In this document: positions 7,836 to 15,389 of the stretch, piece by piece
Layout: each line of letters starts with the position of its first letter
Position numbering within the stretch: position 1 is the first letter of the stretch
Source of the DNA: Haloferax profundi
GTDB lineage: Archaea; Halobacteriota; Halobacteria; Halobacteriales; Haloferacaceae
DNA: 37,390 bases
Reading direction: 5' to 3'
NCBI RefSeq assembly: GCF_001469865.1
Contig: NZ_LOPV01000712.1
Coordinates: 1 to 37,390 of the forward strand
Translations under genes and position numbers: made by a program
The notes under the pieces: model-generated
Database searches by the model: none
What the model was told of the DNA's origin: nothing
Seen by the model: the letters and a program-made list of their open reading frames with translations, nothing else

Positions 7836-8168
7836 ATGACCTTCGTCACGAAACTCACTTTTCAAAGCGGTGATAAGAACGTCCTCGACAGAGTCGTGGG
7901 CGACCTGAAGCAGTTCGTCGAAAAGAAGGGTGCCGAGTGCCGCGGCCCCCACGCCGACCAACCGAAACGCACGAACGTCCCGCAGTACCGGACGCTCCAA
8001 CCCGGCGACGAGTTCTCGTCGTGGAGTTACACCGTCTACACGCGCCGCATCGAGATCCACGGCGCAGACCACATCGCCCGCGAAGTCGGCCACAAGGAGT
8101 TCCCCGACAGCGTCCACGTCGAGATAGAAGTCGAACAGAAGAAACCGCTCGGCCACCGTCGCAACTGA
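7836..8168 (+). CDS. uS10-like protein (ribosomal protein S10 paralogue)
   Basis: This 110-residue protein belongs to the uS10/mL48 superfamily by its pattern: an N-terminal strand (FVTKLTFQSGDKNVLDRVVG), a helix, then the segment RGPHADQPKRTNVPQYRTL, equivalent to the S10 loop that enters the ribosome (GPIPLPTK-like in true S10). The strand YTVYTRRIEIHG follows. It stands alone here, away from the elongation factor genes where archaeal rps10 normally lies, so it is a paralogue rather than the main S10. A TTTTA box at about 7794-7798 predicts a leader of roughly 15 bases. Whether it binds ribosomes is unknown. Confidence 0.75.
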   Translation: MTFVTKLTFQSGDKNVLDRVVGDLKQFVEKKGAECRGPHADQPKRTNVPQYRTLQPGDEFSSWSYTVYTRRIEIHGADHIAREVGHKEFPDSVHVEIEVEQKKPLGHRRN

Positions 8169-8171
8169 CGA

Positions 8172-8200
8172 CGTGTCACTGACGTCCCGAAACTGACACG
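8172..8200. terminator. Stem-loop after the uS10-like gene
   Basis: CGTGTCA at 8172-8178 and TGACACG at 8194-8200 form a perfect 7-bp inverted repeat with a 15-base loop, starting 3 bases after the uS10-like stop codon. It lies in the 159-base convergent gap and may help end or protect transcripts. There is no T-tract beside it, so the terminator label is tentative. Nothing else is seen in this gap. Confidence 0.35.
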
Positions 8201-8327
8201 CGTCGCTGACGACGCCCCACCGGCGCCGCTCGTGACGACGGTTCCGGCGCTGTCGACAGCACTGATTCTTCTATCGGCCGTCGAACACCCCAAAAACGTG
8301 AGAGTCGAATCGCCGTTCTGTGGCCCT

Positions 8328-8591
8328 CTATCCGTCTTCCCCGAGTACGTCGACGACTTCACCAGTTCCCTCGTAGGTGGCGTCGTCGAACGAGGTGATT
8401 TTCAGACGGACTTTGGTCTCGATAGCGACGTCGTCGACGTCGCCGACTCGGATGACGGAGTCGCCGACGCGGACGGAGTAGCCATCCGAATCACGGTGCG
8501 TCACGTAGGCCGTGATGACGTCCCCGGCGTCGAACGTGGGTGTCGCGGTACGGAAGGTCCACCCGGAGAGGAGTTTCTCGAGACGACTCAT
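8328..8591 (-). CDS. Small OB/TRAM-like protein coupled to the antiporter
   Basis: This 87-residue protein has an N-terminal amphipathic helix (MSRLEKLLSGWTF) followed by about 65 residues of alternating strands (AGDVITAYVTHRDSDGYSVR, then VIRVGD, TKVRLKITSFD and YEGTGEVVDVLGE). The strand pattern is like an S1/TRAM-type OB fold. Its ATG overlaps the stop of the NhaC-type gene (ATGA, 8588-8591) and has a perfect Shine-Dalgarno octamer GGAGGTGA at 8599-8606, so it is translated by coupling or reinitiation. The family is conserved in my memory of haloarchaea but has no assigned function. RNA binding is a guess from the fold only. Confidence 0.75.
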   Translation of the reverse strand: MSRLEKLLSGWTFRTATPTFDAGDVITAYVTHRDSDGYSVRVGDSVIRVGDVDDVAIETKVRLKITSFDDATYEGTGEVVDVLGEDG

Positions 8592-10138
8592 ACGCGACTC
8601 ACCTCCTCACTGACGCGGTCAGAGACGTATTCGCGGCCGTAGCCGGTCCACGCGGCGAAGAGGAAGACGCCCACGAGGAACCAGCCGTGGAACACGTACG
8701 GCCAGACGGTTGCCGGGTTCACGACCATCTGTTGGGTGAACCACGGCGTCGCCTCGCCGCCGACGAGTCCTTGCATGGCCCCGAGGCCAGCGAGGAGGCC
8801 ACCACCCCACGGGAAGATGTACCCGAGCGCCGAGGTGTTGGCGTCGAGGATGTTGGCGCGGCGGTAGCCGTTGATGTTGAAGCGCTTGCCGAGCGTGGCG
8901 ACGTACGGCGCGATTGCAATCTCTGCGGCGGTGTTGATGGTGACCGTCGCGTTCACGAGTGCCGTCCCGAGGACCATCGTGGTCTCGGCGCGGCGAACCG
9001 TCGTCGCGACACGGTCGATGAGAATCTCTTGAATCGCGTCGAACCCACCGCCGGCACGCATGATTTCCGCGCCCGCGACGAGGAGGAGCGTCAGGACGAT
9101 GAGCGGGAAGAAGCCCGCCGCACCGGAGTAGATGCTCCCACCGACGCCGACTTGCCCGGCCGGGACGGTTTCGACGAGTGCGCCGACGAGTGGCAGTGCC
9201 TCGACTGCTTGCGTGAGGCCGTTCTGCGGCGCACTGAACAGGAGCATGCTCGCTGCGGAGACGTCGACGACGCCGGCAGCGCCGAGTGCGAGGTTGAACA
9301 GCGCGGCGGCGAACAGGCCCCACGAGATTGCCTCGATGATGTGCCGGCCGCGAATCGCGAGGACCATGACGATGGCGATGTCGAGCAGGTGGACGAGGCC
9401 CCACGGCGAGACGCTCGCGTCGACCTGTCCGGTCACGCTCGCGTGTGGCATGCCGCTCCACACGCCGGGAATCCCGAATCCGGCGACGAGGTACGCTACG
9501 ATAGCGAGCGCCGCCGCGACGACGGCGTACTTCACACGAGACGCGACGACGCCGCCGATGTCGGCGTCCTGTGTCACAGCAGAGACGATTGTCGTGTCAC
9601 TCACTGGGGCGAGGTTGTCTCCGAAGACAGCGCCGGAGAGAATCGCGCCGAAGAGCAGTACGGGGTTCGCACCGAGGAGAAGCCCTGCGGGGAACACGAG
9701 GCTCGTGAAGGCGATTGCGGTACCGTACCCAGTGCCGATGCCCGTCGCGAGCAGCGCGGCCAAGAGGAACGTCACGGCCGGGAACAACCCGGGACCGACG
9801 TTCAGGATGGTCGCAGCCCAGACGAGGCCGTCGACGAACCCGCCGACCTGGATAGTCTCTGCGAACATACCCGCCCAGAGCCACGCGACGACTGCCGTCG
9901 CAGCGACTCGCCGGGTCATGCCAGCGAAGATGACGTCCGCGTAGTCCTTCCAGTCTCCCCGGACGAACAGCATTCCCACGATGAGTCCTGTCAGCATCCC
10001 CGCGACGAGGCCGGTCGTATCGCCTATGCCGAGGATACCGCTCTGGAAAATCGCCCACGCGATGAACAGAGCGATGGGGAGTGCACTGACGAGTCTCCCC
10101 CCGCGGAAACGAAGCTCGATGTCCGGTTCTTCTGGCAT
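8588..10138 (-). CDS. Na+/H+ antiporter, NhaC family
   Basis: This 516-residue membrane protein has about a dozen hydrophobic segments and the NhaC-family signature FGDNLAPVSDTTIVSAVTQD, with conserved acidic and polar residues in a discontinuous helix. A second Gly-rich repeat, TLGKRFNINGYRRANILDAN, is also typical. NhaC proteins exchange sodium for protons, or couple sodium to an organic acid or amino acid in some members. Sodium export is the default prediction in a halophile. A CTTTTATTC box lies at about 10163-10171, 28 bases before the ATG. It is the first gene of a two-gene unit with the OB-like gene and divergent from an AbgA-like amidohydrolase, which leaves open a substrate-linked transport role. 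Confidence 0.9.
   Translation of the reverse strand: MPEEPDIELRFRGGRLVSALPIALFIAWAIFQSGILGIGDTTGLVAGMLTGLIVGMLFVRGDWKDYADVIFAGMTRRVAATAVVAWLWAGMFAETIQVGGFVDGLVWAATILNVGPGLFPAVTFLLAALLATGIGTGYGTAIAFTSLVFPAGLLLGANPVLLFGAILSGAVFGDNLAPVSDTTIVSAVTQDADIGGVVASRVKYAVVAAALAIVAYLVAGFGIPGVWSGMPHASVTGQVDASVSPWGLVHLLDIAIVMVLAIRGRHIIEAISWGLFAAALFNLALGAAGVVDVSAASMLLFSAPQNGLTQAVEALPLVGALVETVPAGQVGVGGSIYSGAAGFFPLIVLTLLLVAGAEIMRAGGGFDAIQEILIDRVATTVRRAETTMVLGTALVNATVTINTAAEIAIAPYVATLGKRFNINGYRRANILDANTSALGYIFPWGGGLLAGLGAMQGLVGGEATPWFTQQMVVNPATVWPYVFHGWFLVGVFLFAAWTGYGREYVSDRVSEEVSRV
8599..8606 (-). promoter_or_regulatory. Perfect internal Shine-Dalgarno site
   Basis: GGAGGTGA on the minus strand, inside the last codons of the NhaC-type gene, 7 bases before the ATG at 8591. 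It is fully complementary to the haloarchaeal 16S rRNA 3' end (UCACCUCC). First genes of operons here lack such sites. Confidence 0.75.
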
Positions 10139-10283
10139 CGTCTGTCACACTTTCGGTCGAGAATAAAAGGTACACGAATTGCCGCCAACTTTTCTCGTGA
10201 AGTTTGGGTTTATCGCTAGGCCGACACGAGAGAGTGCCAGAGTTGCGGCAGTGTTTATCAACGCCCACGCGGAAATTCGAAGC

Positions 10284-11567
10284 ATGAGTCATCAGGCCAC
10301 CCTCGACGACCTCGTCTCTCTCCGACGTGACCTCCACCGGCACCCCGAACCCGCGTGGCGGGAGTTCTACACCACTGCCCGCATCGTCGACGAATTAGAG
10401 ACGCGCGAACTCGACGCACTCTACGTCGGCCCAGAGATTCTCGACGCCGACGAGCGAATGGCCGTCCCAGACGACGACGAACTCGACGAGTGGTTCGAGA
10501 AGGCCCGTGCTGCCGGCGCACGCGAAGACATCCTCGAACGACTCGCGGGTGGGTTCACCGGCGCGGTGGCCGTCCTCGAACGGGGTGAAGGCCCGACCAT
10601 CGGCCTCCGCGTCGACATCGACGCCCTGCCAATCACCGAATCCGAAGACGAAGACCACCTCCCCGCGGCAGAAGGGTTCCGCTCCGAGAACGAGGGGTTC
10701 ATGCACGCCTGCGGGCACGACGCCCACGCGACAATCGGCCTCGGCATCCTCGACGCCGTCGCCGCCTCAGACTTCCAGGGGACGTTCAAGGTGTTCTTCC
10801 AACCGAGCGAAGAGCGTGTTGCCGGCGGAAAGGCCGTCGCCGAAGGCGGCCACCTCGACGACGTCGACTACCTGCTTGCCCTCCACGTCGGCCTCGACCA
10901 CCCGACGGGCGAAGTCGTCTGCGGCGTCGATGGGTTCCTCGCCGTCTCGCACTTCCGCGCCGACTTCACTGGTGCACCTGCCCACGCGGGTGCGAAACCC
11001 GAAGAGGGGAACAACGCGAACCTCGCTGCCGCCGCGGCTATTCAGAACCTCTACGGCATCTCGCGGCACTCTGACGGTGCGACGCGGGTCAACGTCGGCC
11101 TCATGGGCGGCGGCACCGCGACGAACATCGTCGCCGAAGAGTCGTACATCGAAGGCGAGGTCCGCGGGGCGACGACCGAACTCATGGAGTACATGGAAGG
11201 CCGAGCCCACACCATCATCGAGTCGGCGGCGACGATGCACGACTGCGACGTGGAGATTTCCGTCGAGGGGAAGGCACCGAGCGCTCGCAGCGACGACGCA
11301 CTCCGAGCACTCGTCGGGGACGTGAGCGAGAGCGTCGAGGGTGTCGATTCTATCCTCGACAGCGACGAACTCGGCGGCAGTGAAGACGCGACGTACCTCA
11401 TGCAGTACGTGCAGGACCGAGGCGGCCTCGCCGCGTACGTCGGCGTCGGAACCGACCACCCCGGCGGCCACCACACCCGGACGTTCGACGTCGACGAAGC
11501 GACTATCCGCATCGCAATCGACGTTCTCTCCGGGAGCATCGACCGCATCGCCGCGGAACAGCCCTGA
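10284..11567 (+). CDS. M20 family amidohydrolase, AbgA-like
   Basis: This 427-residue zinc amidohydrolase resembles the aminobenzoyl-glutamate hydrolase subunit A group (AbgA) of family M20D. The metal site is visible as HACGHDAH at 141-148 and the catalytic Glu pair as FQPSEER (E176, E177), with GHH near residue 395. The insert at about 45-95 (RMAVPDDDELDEWFEKARAA, ending GGFTGAVAVL) is characteristic of AbgA rather than of indole-acetyl amino acid hydrolases. It should hydrolyse an N-acyl or aroyl amino acid amide. No AbgB partner is next to it. The ATG at 10284 is supported by a TTTAT box near 10253 and by family alignment; the open frame extends 105 bases further upstream but that part looks non-coding. 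Confidence 0.85.
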   Translation: MSHQATLDDLVSLRRDLHRHPEPAWREFYTTARIVDELETRELDALYVGPEILDADERMAVPDDDELDEWFEKARAAGAREDILERLAGGFTGAVAVLERGEGPTIGLRVDIDALPITESEDEDHLPAAEGFRSENEGFMHACGHDAHATIGLGILDAVAASDFQGTFKVFFQPSEERVAGGKAVAEGGHLDDVDYLLALHVGLDHPTGEVVCGVDGFLAVSHFRADFTGAPAHAGAKPEEGNNANLAAAAAIQNLYGISRHSDGATRVNVGLMGGGTATNIVAEESYIEGEVRGATTELMEYMEGRAHTIIESAATMHDCDVEISVEGKAPSARSDDALRALVGDVSESVEGVDSILDSDELGGSEDATYLMQYVQDRGGLAAYVGVGTDHPGGHHTRTFDVDEATIRIAIDVLSGSIDRIAAEQP

Positions 11568-11664
11568 GTCGGCGCGTAGAGCAGGGATTCGACCCGAGGC
11601 GGGCGGGTAGTTCGAAACCAAACCGCCAGCGCTTATTTGTCCCCCCCGTGCATAGCCGCCAGCG

Positions 11665-12813
11665 ATGGGGCCGCTCCGAAGTGAATCGGCAGAGGACGCT
11701 GGCCTCCGACCGACGCTCGTCGCCGTGGGAGTCGTCGTCGGAGTCGCCGGTCTGCAGGTCGTCCTCTTCCCAGATGCTTCGGAAGTACCGTGGGTACGGG
11801 TCGTCGTCGAGTTACTCCTCGTCCCGATACCACTCGTCGGGTCGTACGCCCTCTCGGGAATCCGTGAACTACAGGCTATCTGGCGACCGCTCTACGCCGG
11901 AACCCTCCTCGTCGGCATCTACGCCGTGACCGACGCACTCGACGAAGTCGTCGTCCACCCAGACCTCTTCGCTCTCGTCTTCGAAGACGTAGCACTGTTG
12001 GCCGGGTCGCTCGCACTCGTCGTCGGCGCGACCCGGTGGACGTCCCGGCGAAACGAGCAGCGAGCAGCACTCGAACGACGAAACGAGCGTCTCGACCAGT
12101 TCGCCTCCGTCGTGAGCCACGACCTGCGGAACCCACTGAACGTGGCGCAGATGCGCCTCGAACTCGTTCGCGAAGGCCACGGTATCGAGCACCTCTCGAC
12201 GGTCGCCGACGCGCACGACCGAATGGAGGCCCTCATACAGGACGTGCTCGAACTCGCCCGGACCGGCGAGACAGTCGGTAAGACCGAACCCGTCGGCCTC
12301 GCGAGCGTCGCGGCGAACGCCGTCGCGAGCACGGGCCTCGACGCGGCGGGACTCACCGTCGAAGCGGACGCCGAACTCATGGCCGACCCCGAACGACTCA
12401 CCGCAGTCTTCGAGAATCTCTTTCGCAACGCTGTGGAACACGCTTCCACGAGCAATCGGGCGAGGCCCGATGACGCTGTCGAGCATGGCTCGACAGGCCG
12501 TCGGAATCGTTCCGACGACGCTGTGGAACACACCGGGCCAGACGTCCACGTTCGCGTCGGCCCACTCGAAGATGGCTTCTTCGTCGAAGACGACGGGCCC
12601 GGCATCCCGCCGCAAGAACGCGACCGAATCTTCGAATCCGGCTACACGACAGACCCCGACGGGACGGGACTCGGCCTCGCAATCGTCTCCGGCGTCGCCG
12701 ACGCGCACGACTGGTCGGTGTCGATTACGACAGGAAAAGCGGGCGGTGCCCGATTCGAGTTCCGAGACGTCGTGTTCGAAGACGCGGTCAGTACTTCGGG
12801 TCCGCGCCAGTGA
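11665..12813 (+). CDS. Membrane sensor histidine kinase with repeat insertion
   Basis: This 382-residue kinase has four predicted membrane helices at about 18-36, 44-64, 76-94 and 103-122, with almost no extracytoplasmic domain. A short linker leads to the HisKA domain with phospho-acceptor His152 (FASVVSHDLRNPLNV). The HATPase domain has its N box at 250-258 (ENLFRNAVEH), G1 box DDGPGIP near 309 and G2 box GTGLGLAI near 333. Just after the N box, residues 255-289 hold two and a third copies of a 15-residue unit, encoded by hairpin-forming DNA (see the repeat entry). There is no adjacent response regulator. The 3' end overlaps the convergent reductase gene by 26 bases. The signal is unknown; a membrane-intrinsic stimulus is plausible. 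Confidence 0.9.
   Translation: MGPLRSESAEDAGLRPTLVAVGVVVGVAGLQVVLFPDASEVPWVRVVVELLLVPIPLVGSYALSGIRELQAIWRPLYAGTLLVGIYAVTDALDEVVVHPDLFALVFEDVALLAGSLALVVGATRWTSRRNEQRAALERRNERLDQFASVVSHDLRNPLNVAQMRLELVREGHGIEHLSTVADAHDRMEALIQDVLELARTGETVGKTEPVGLASVAANAVASTGLDAAGLTVEADAELMADPERLTAVFENLFRNAVEHASTSNRARPDDAVEHGSTGRRNRSDDAVEHTGPDVHVRVGPLEDGFFVEDDGPGIPPQERDRIFESGYTTDPDGTGLGLAIVSGVADAHDWSVSITTGKAGGARFEFRDVVFEDAVSTSGPRQ
12427..12531 (+). repeat. Tandem 45-bp in-frame repeat with four hairpins
   Basis: Units of 45 bp start at 12428 and 12473, and a third partial unit starts at 12518. The 14-mer ACGCTGTGGAACAC occurs at 12428-12441 and again at 12518-12531, exactly 90 bp apart; the middle unit begins ACGCTGT at 12473. 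Each full unit encodes N/D-AVEH-x-ST-x6-D. Four inverted repeats are nested: GTGGAA/TTCCAC (12433-12449), ATCGGGC/GCCCGAT (12455-12471), CTGTCGAGC/GCTCGACAG (12476-12496) and CGTCGGAA/TTCCGACG (12499-12517). The last three have 3-base loops. Confidence 0.9.
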
Positions 12814-14158
12814 CTTCGTAGATGTCGTCCATGATGCGGTCACGCTCGTCCTGCCACCCGGCGAGTGCGCTCGGCCGACTCGGGTAGCGTTCGTAGTGGG
12901 TCAGGAGTTCGTCTGCGAGTCGCTTCACCTTGAAGAAGTTCCAAATCTGTCCCCAGTGGCCGTAACTCGACGCAGCGGTCTGGACGAGGAGTTTCGGCCC
13001 GAACGACGTGGTCCCGGAGTAGAGCGCTTCGGCGAGTTTTTCACCGGGGAGCGAGGCGATGAGACCCATCAGGTCGTCCACGTCGACGGCCGTCGAGAGG
13101 ATGTTGTACACGTCGAGGCTGGCGTAGCGCCCACCGAAGTGGTCCATGACGCGCTGGTTGTAGCGCCAGAGCATCTCCTCGCTCACGTCGCCTTCTTCGA
13201 GTGCGATAATCGACTGCTCGCCGGCGTACTTTCCGGCGTACGCCGCACCGGCGATGCCGCCACCAGTCGTCGGGTTGACGTGTGCCGCGGCGTCGCCGAC
13301 GGCCATGTAGCCCGGCGCAGTCGCCGAGTCGTACGGACGGCGGGTCGGCAGTGCCGCACCGAGTTTGTCGATGACCTCTGCGCCCTCGAACTCGGGGCGT
13401 TCGCGAAGGTCCTTCTTCAGGTCGTCGACGAGTTTCATCGGTTCTTCGGTCATCTGGAAGCCGAGGCCGGCGTTGATGGTGGTGTCCGTCCGCGGGAAGT
13501 ACCAGACGTAGCCCGCCGCAATCTCGGCCGGTTTGAACACGAGGGCGTCGGACCACTCGACTGGTTCGGGGACTTCGACGACTTCGCGGTAGGCAGAAGA
13601 GAAGTGTGAGTAGGAGACGTTGGTGTCGAACGTCGACCCAGAGAAGTCGACTTTGTCCTGTAACAGCGAGAGCGACCCCGCGCCGTCGATGACGATGTCG
13701 GCGTCGAACTGGACGTCCTCGCCCTTCTGTTTGCCGACGATGCCCGTCACACGGCCGTCGTCGTCCTGCAGCACGTCCTGAACGACGGTATCGTAGTAGA
13801 ACTCCGCGCCCGCTTCGCCCGCACCCTCGATGATGAGGCGGCCGTACTCCCAGCGGTCGATGACTGCGAGTTCGCCGGGGACAGGAATGTCGAGGACGGT
13901 GTCCTCCTGTGGAATCTCGAATCGGCCGTGGTCGACCTTTGTGTTCGTGAAGGCGGGTTCTATCTTCGACTTCGGAATCGCCTCGGGGAAGGCGTCCGCA
14001 CCCTTCAGCGCGTCACCACAGGCGATGTGTCCTGCGTCCTCGGCGGACTTTCGCTCGACGATTGCCACGTCGTAGCCCGCTCGTGCGATAGTCGCAGCGG
14101 CGTAGCACCCGGAGGTACCTGCGCCGACGACTACCACATCGAACTCGTGTGTGGTCAT
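12788..14158 (-). CDS. Geranylgeranyl reductase family flavoprotein
   Basis: This 456-residue FAD-dependent oxidoreductase belongs to the geranylgeranyl reductase family. The Rossmann motif VVVGAGTSGCYAA lies at 10-22, the family motif IACGDALKG near 45, and the second FAD motif YMAVGDAAAHVNPTTGGGIA near 295. The family includes enzymes that saturate the geranylgeranyl chains of archaeal membrane lipids, and others acting on menaquinone or dolichol chains. Which substrate this paralogue uses cannot be read. The start ATG is preceded by AGGTGAT, a near-perfect Shine-Dalgarno match 3 bases upstream, and a GTAAAG box near 14190, so a short leader is likely. It converges and overlaps with the histidine kinase gene. 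Confidence 0.88.
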   Translation of the reverse strand: MTTHEFDVVVVGAGTSGCYAAATIARAGYDVAIVERKSAEDAGHIACGDALKGADAFPEAIPKSKIEPAFTNTKVDHGRFEIPQEDTVLDIPVPGELAVIDRWEYGRLIIEGAGEAGAEFYYDTVVQDVLQDDDGRVTGIVGKQKGEDVQFDADIVIDGAGSLSLLQDKVDFSGSTFDTNVSYSHFSSAYREVVEVPEPVEWSDALVFKPAEIAAGYVWYFPRTDTTINAGLGFQMTEEPMKLVDDLKKDLRERPEFEGAEVIDKLGAALPTRRPYDSATAPGYMAVGDAAAHVNPTTGGGIAGAAYAGKYAGEQSIIALEEGDVSEEMLWRYNQRVMDHFGGRYASLDVYNILSTAVDVDDLMGLIASLPGEKLAEALYSGTTSFGPKLLVQTAASSYGHWGQIWNFFKVKRLADELLTHYERYPSRPSALAGWQDERDRIMDDIYEVTGADPKY

Positions 14159-14309
14159 GGTATCACCTGCATATCGTGGGCTGAAAACTCTTTACTCCCG
14201 CATCGGTTGTTGGTTGTTTGTCTGACACGTATTCGGGGGTCGAGCCCGTATTCAGGCGACGAGACGTGTCGAAAACAGTGGTCGAGCGCCGAATCCGCGA
14301 GAGGCGACG

Positions 14310-15389
14310 TTATCGGTTGTCGTCGCCGGTGTCGTAGTGCTCGCCCGCGGCGGCCGGGATGCGGGTGCGGCCGACGAACGCGAGGACGACGATGACCATC
14401 ACGAACGGGATGATACGGATGAGTTGCCGGGGGAGCCCGATACCCTGCAGCTGGAGGACGGTCTGCATGGCGTCCAGTCCGGCGAACAGGAGCGTCGAGA
14501 AGAACGCTCCGACCGGGTTGTAGTTGCCGAAGAGGTACGCCACGATAGCGATGAACCCCTTCCCGTTGACCATCGTCGGGCCGTTCCCGGTGAACTGCCC
14601 GAGGTCCAGCGACAGGGCCGCGCCGCCCATGCCGGCGAGGACACCGGACAGGAGCACGGCGGCGTAGCGGATGCGCGACACGTCGACACCGGCGGTGTCG
14701 AGGGCCTTCGGGTTCTCACCGCTGGCACGGACCCAGCGGCCGAACGTCGTCCGGTTGAGGACGTACCACGAGAGTGCGACGGCGGCGAACATCAGGTACA
14801 CCGTCGGCGAGGCGTCGAACAGTGCCCCGAAGAACGGGATGTCCGAGAGCACCGGGATGGCGATGGTGCCGGGCGTGTCGACGCTCGGGGAGTTCGGACG
14901 GCCGTAGATGACCTGCGAGGCGAACGGCGCGAGGCCGAGGGCGATGAGCCACACAGCCAATCCGGCGATAATCTGGTCGGCGCGGAACTCGATGACGACG
15001 ATGGCGAACAAGAGTGCGAGAAGCACGCTCGCCACGACGCCACCGACGAACCCAATCCAGACGCCACCCGTGATGTCGGTGACGTAGATGGCTGTGAACG
15101 CCGAGATGATGAGCAAGCCTTCGAGCCCGATGTTGATGACACCGGACTTCTCCGCGAAGATACCGCCGAGTGCGGCGAGTGCAATCGGGACCGAGAGGCG
15201 AAGCGCCGACGAGAGCGTCCCTTCGCTCGTGAGGATGTCGGTGAGTGTCCCCGCAATCGAGTCGGGGAACGCGATGCCTGCCGCGAAGGTGGCGGCGAGG
15301 GCGACGATGGCAGCGACGACGGCCGTCGTGCGCGAGGAGAACTCGCCGAACTCACGCCCGAAGAGCGTGGTCGTGTTCTCTTCACTCAT
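14310..15389 (-). CDS. ABC importer permease 2 (NupQ/YufQ-like)
   Basis: This 359-residue membrane protein is a permease of the branched-chain amino acid/ribose/nucleoside type (BPD_transp_2). About ten hydrophobic segments are visible. The motif EKSGVINIGLEGLLIISAFT at about residue 75-95 is characteristic of permeases that work with BMP-family binding proteins. An in-frame ATG exists 15 bases upstream, but the ATG at 15389 has a perfect GGAGGTGA at 15395-15402, 5 bases upstream, and overlaps the preceding gene by 8 bases, so it is the likely start. It is the last gene of the importer unit; no purine or pyrimidine salvage gene follows in the same direction. Confidence 0.9.
   Translation of the reverse strand: MSEENTTTLFGREFGEFSSRTTAVVAAIVALAATFAAGIAFPDSIAGTLTDILTSEGTLSSALRLSVPIALAALGGIFAEKSGVINIGLEGLLIISAFTAIYVTDITGGVWIGFVGGVVASVLLALLFAIVVIEFRADQIIAGLAVWLIALGLAPFASQVIYGRPNSPSVDTPGTIAIPVLSDIPFFGALFDASPTVYLMFAAVALSWYVLNRTTFGRWVRASGENPKALDTAGVDVSRIRYAAVLLSGVLAGMGGAALSLDLGQFTGNGPTMVNGKGFIAIVAYLFGNYNPVGAFFSTLLFAGLDAMQTVLQLQGIGLPRQLIRIIPFVMVIVVLAFVGRTRIPAAAGEHYDTGDDNR

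Noticed and set aside
8540-10219. A 559-residue open frame antisense to the NhaC gene
   Set aside because: Its translation is an Arg/Asp/Glu-rich shadow with no domain; the opposite strand has a clear membrane protein with NhaC motifs.
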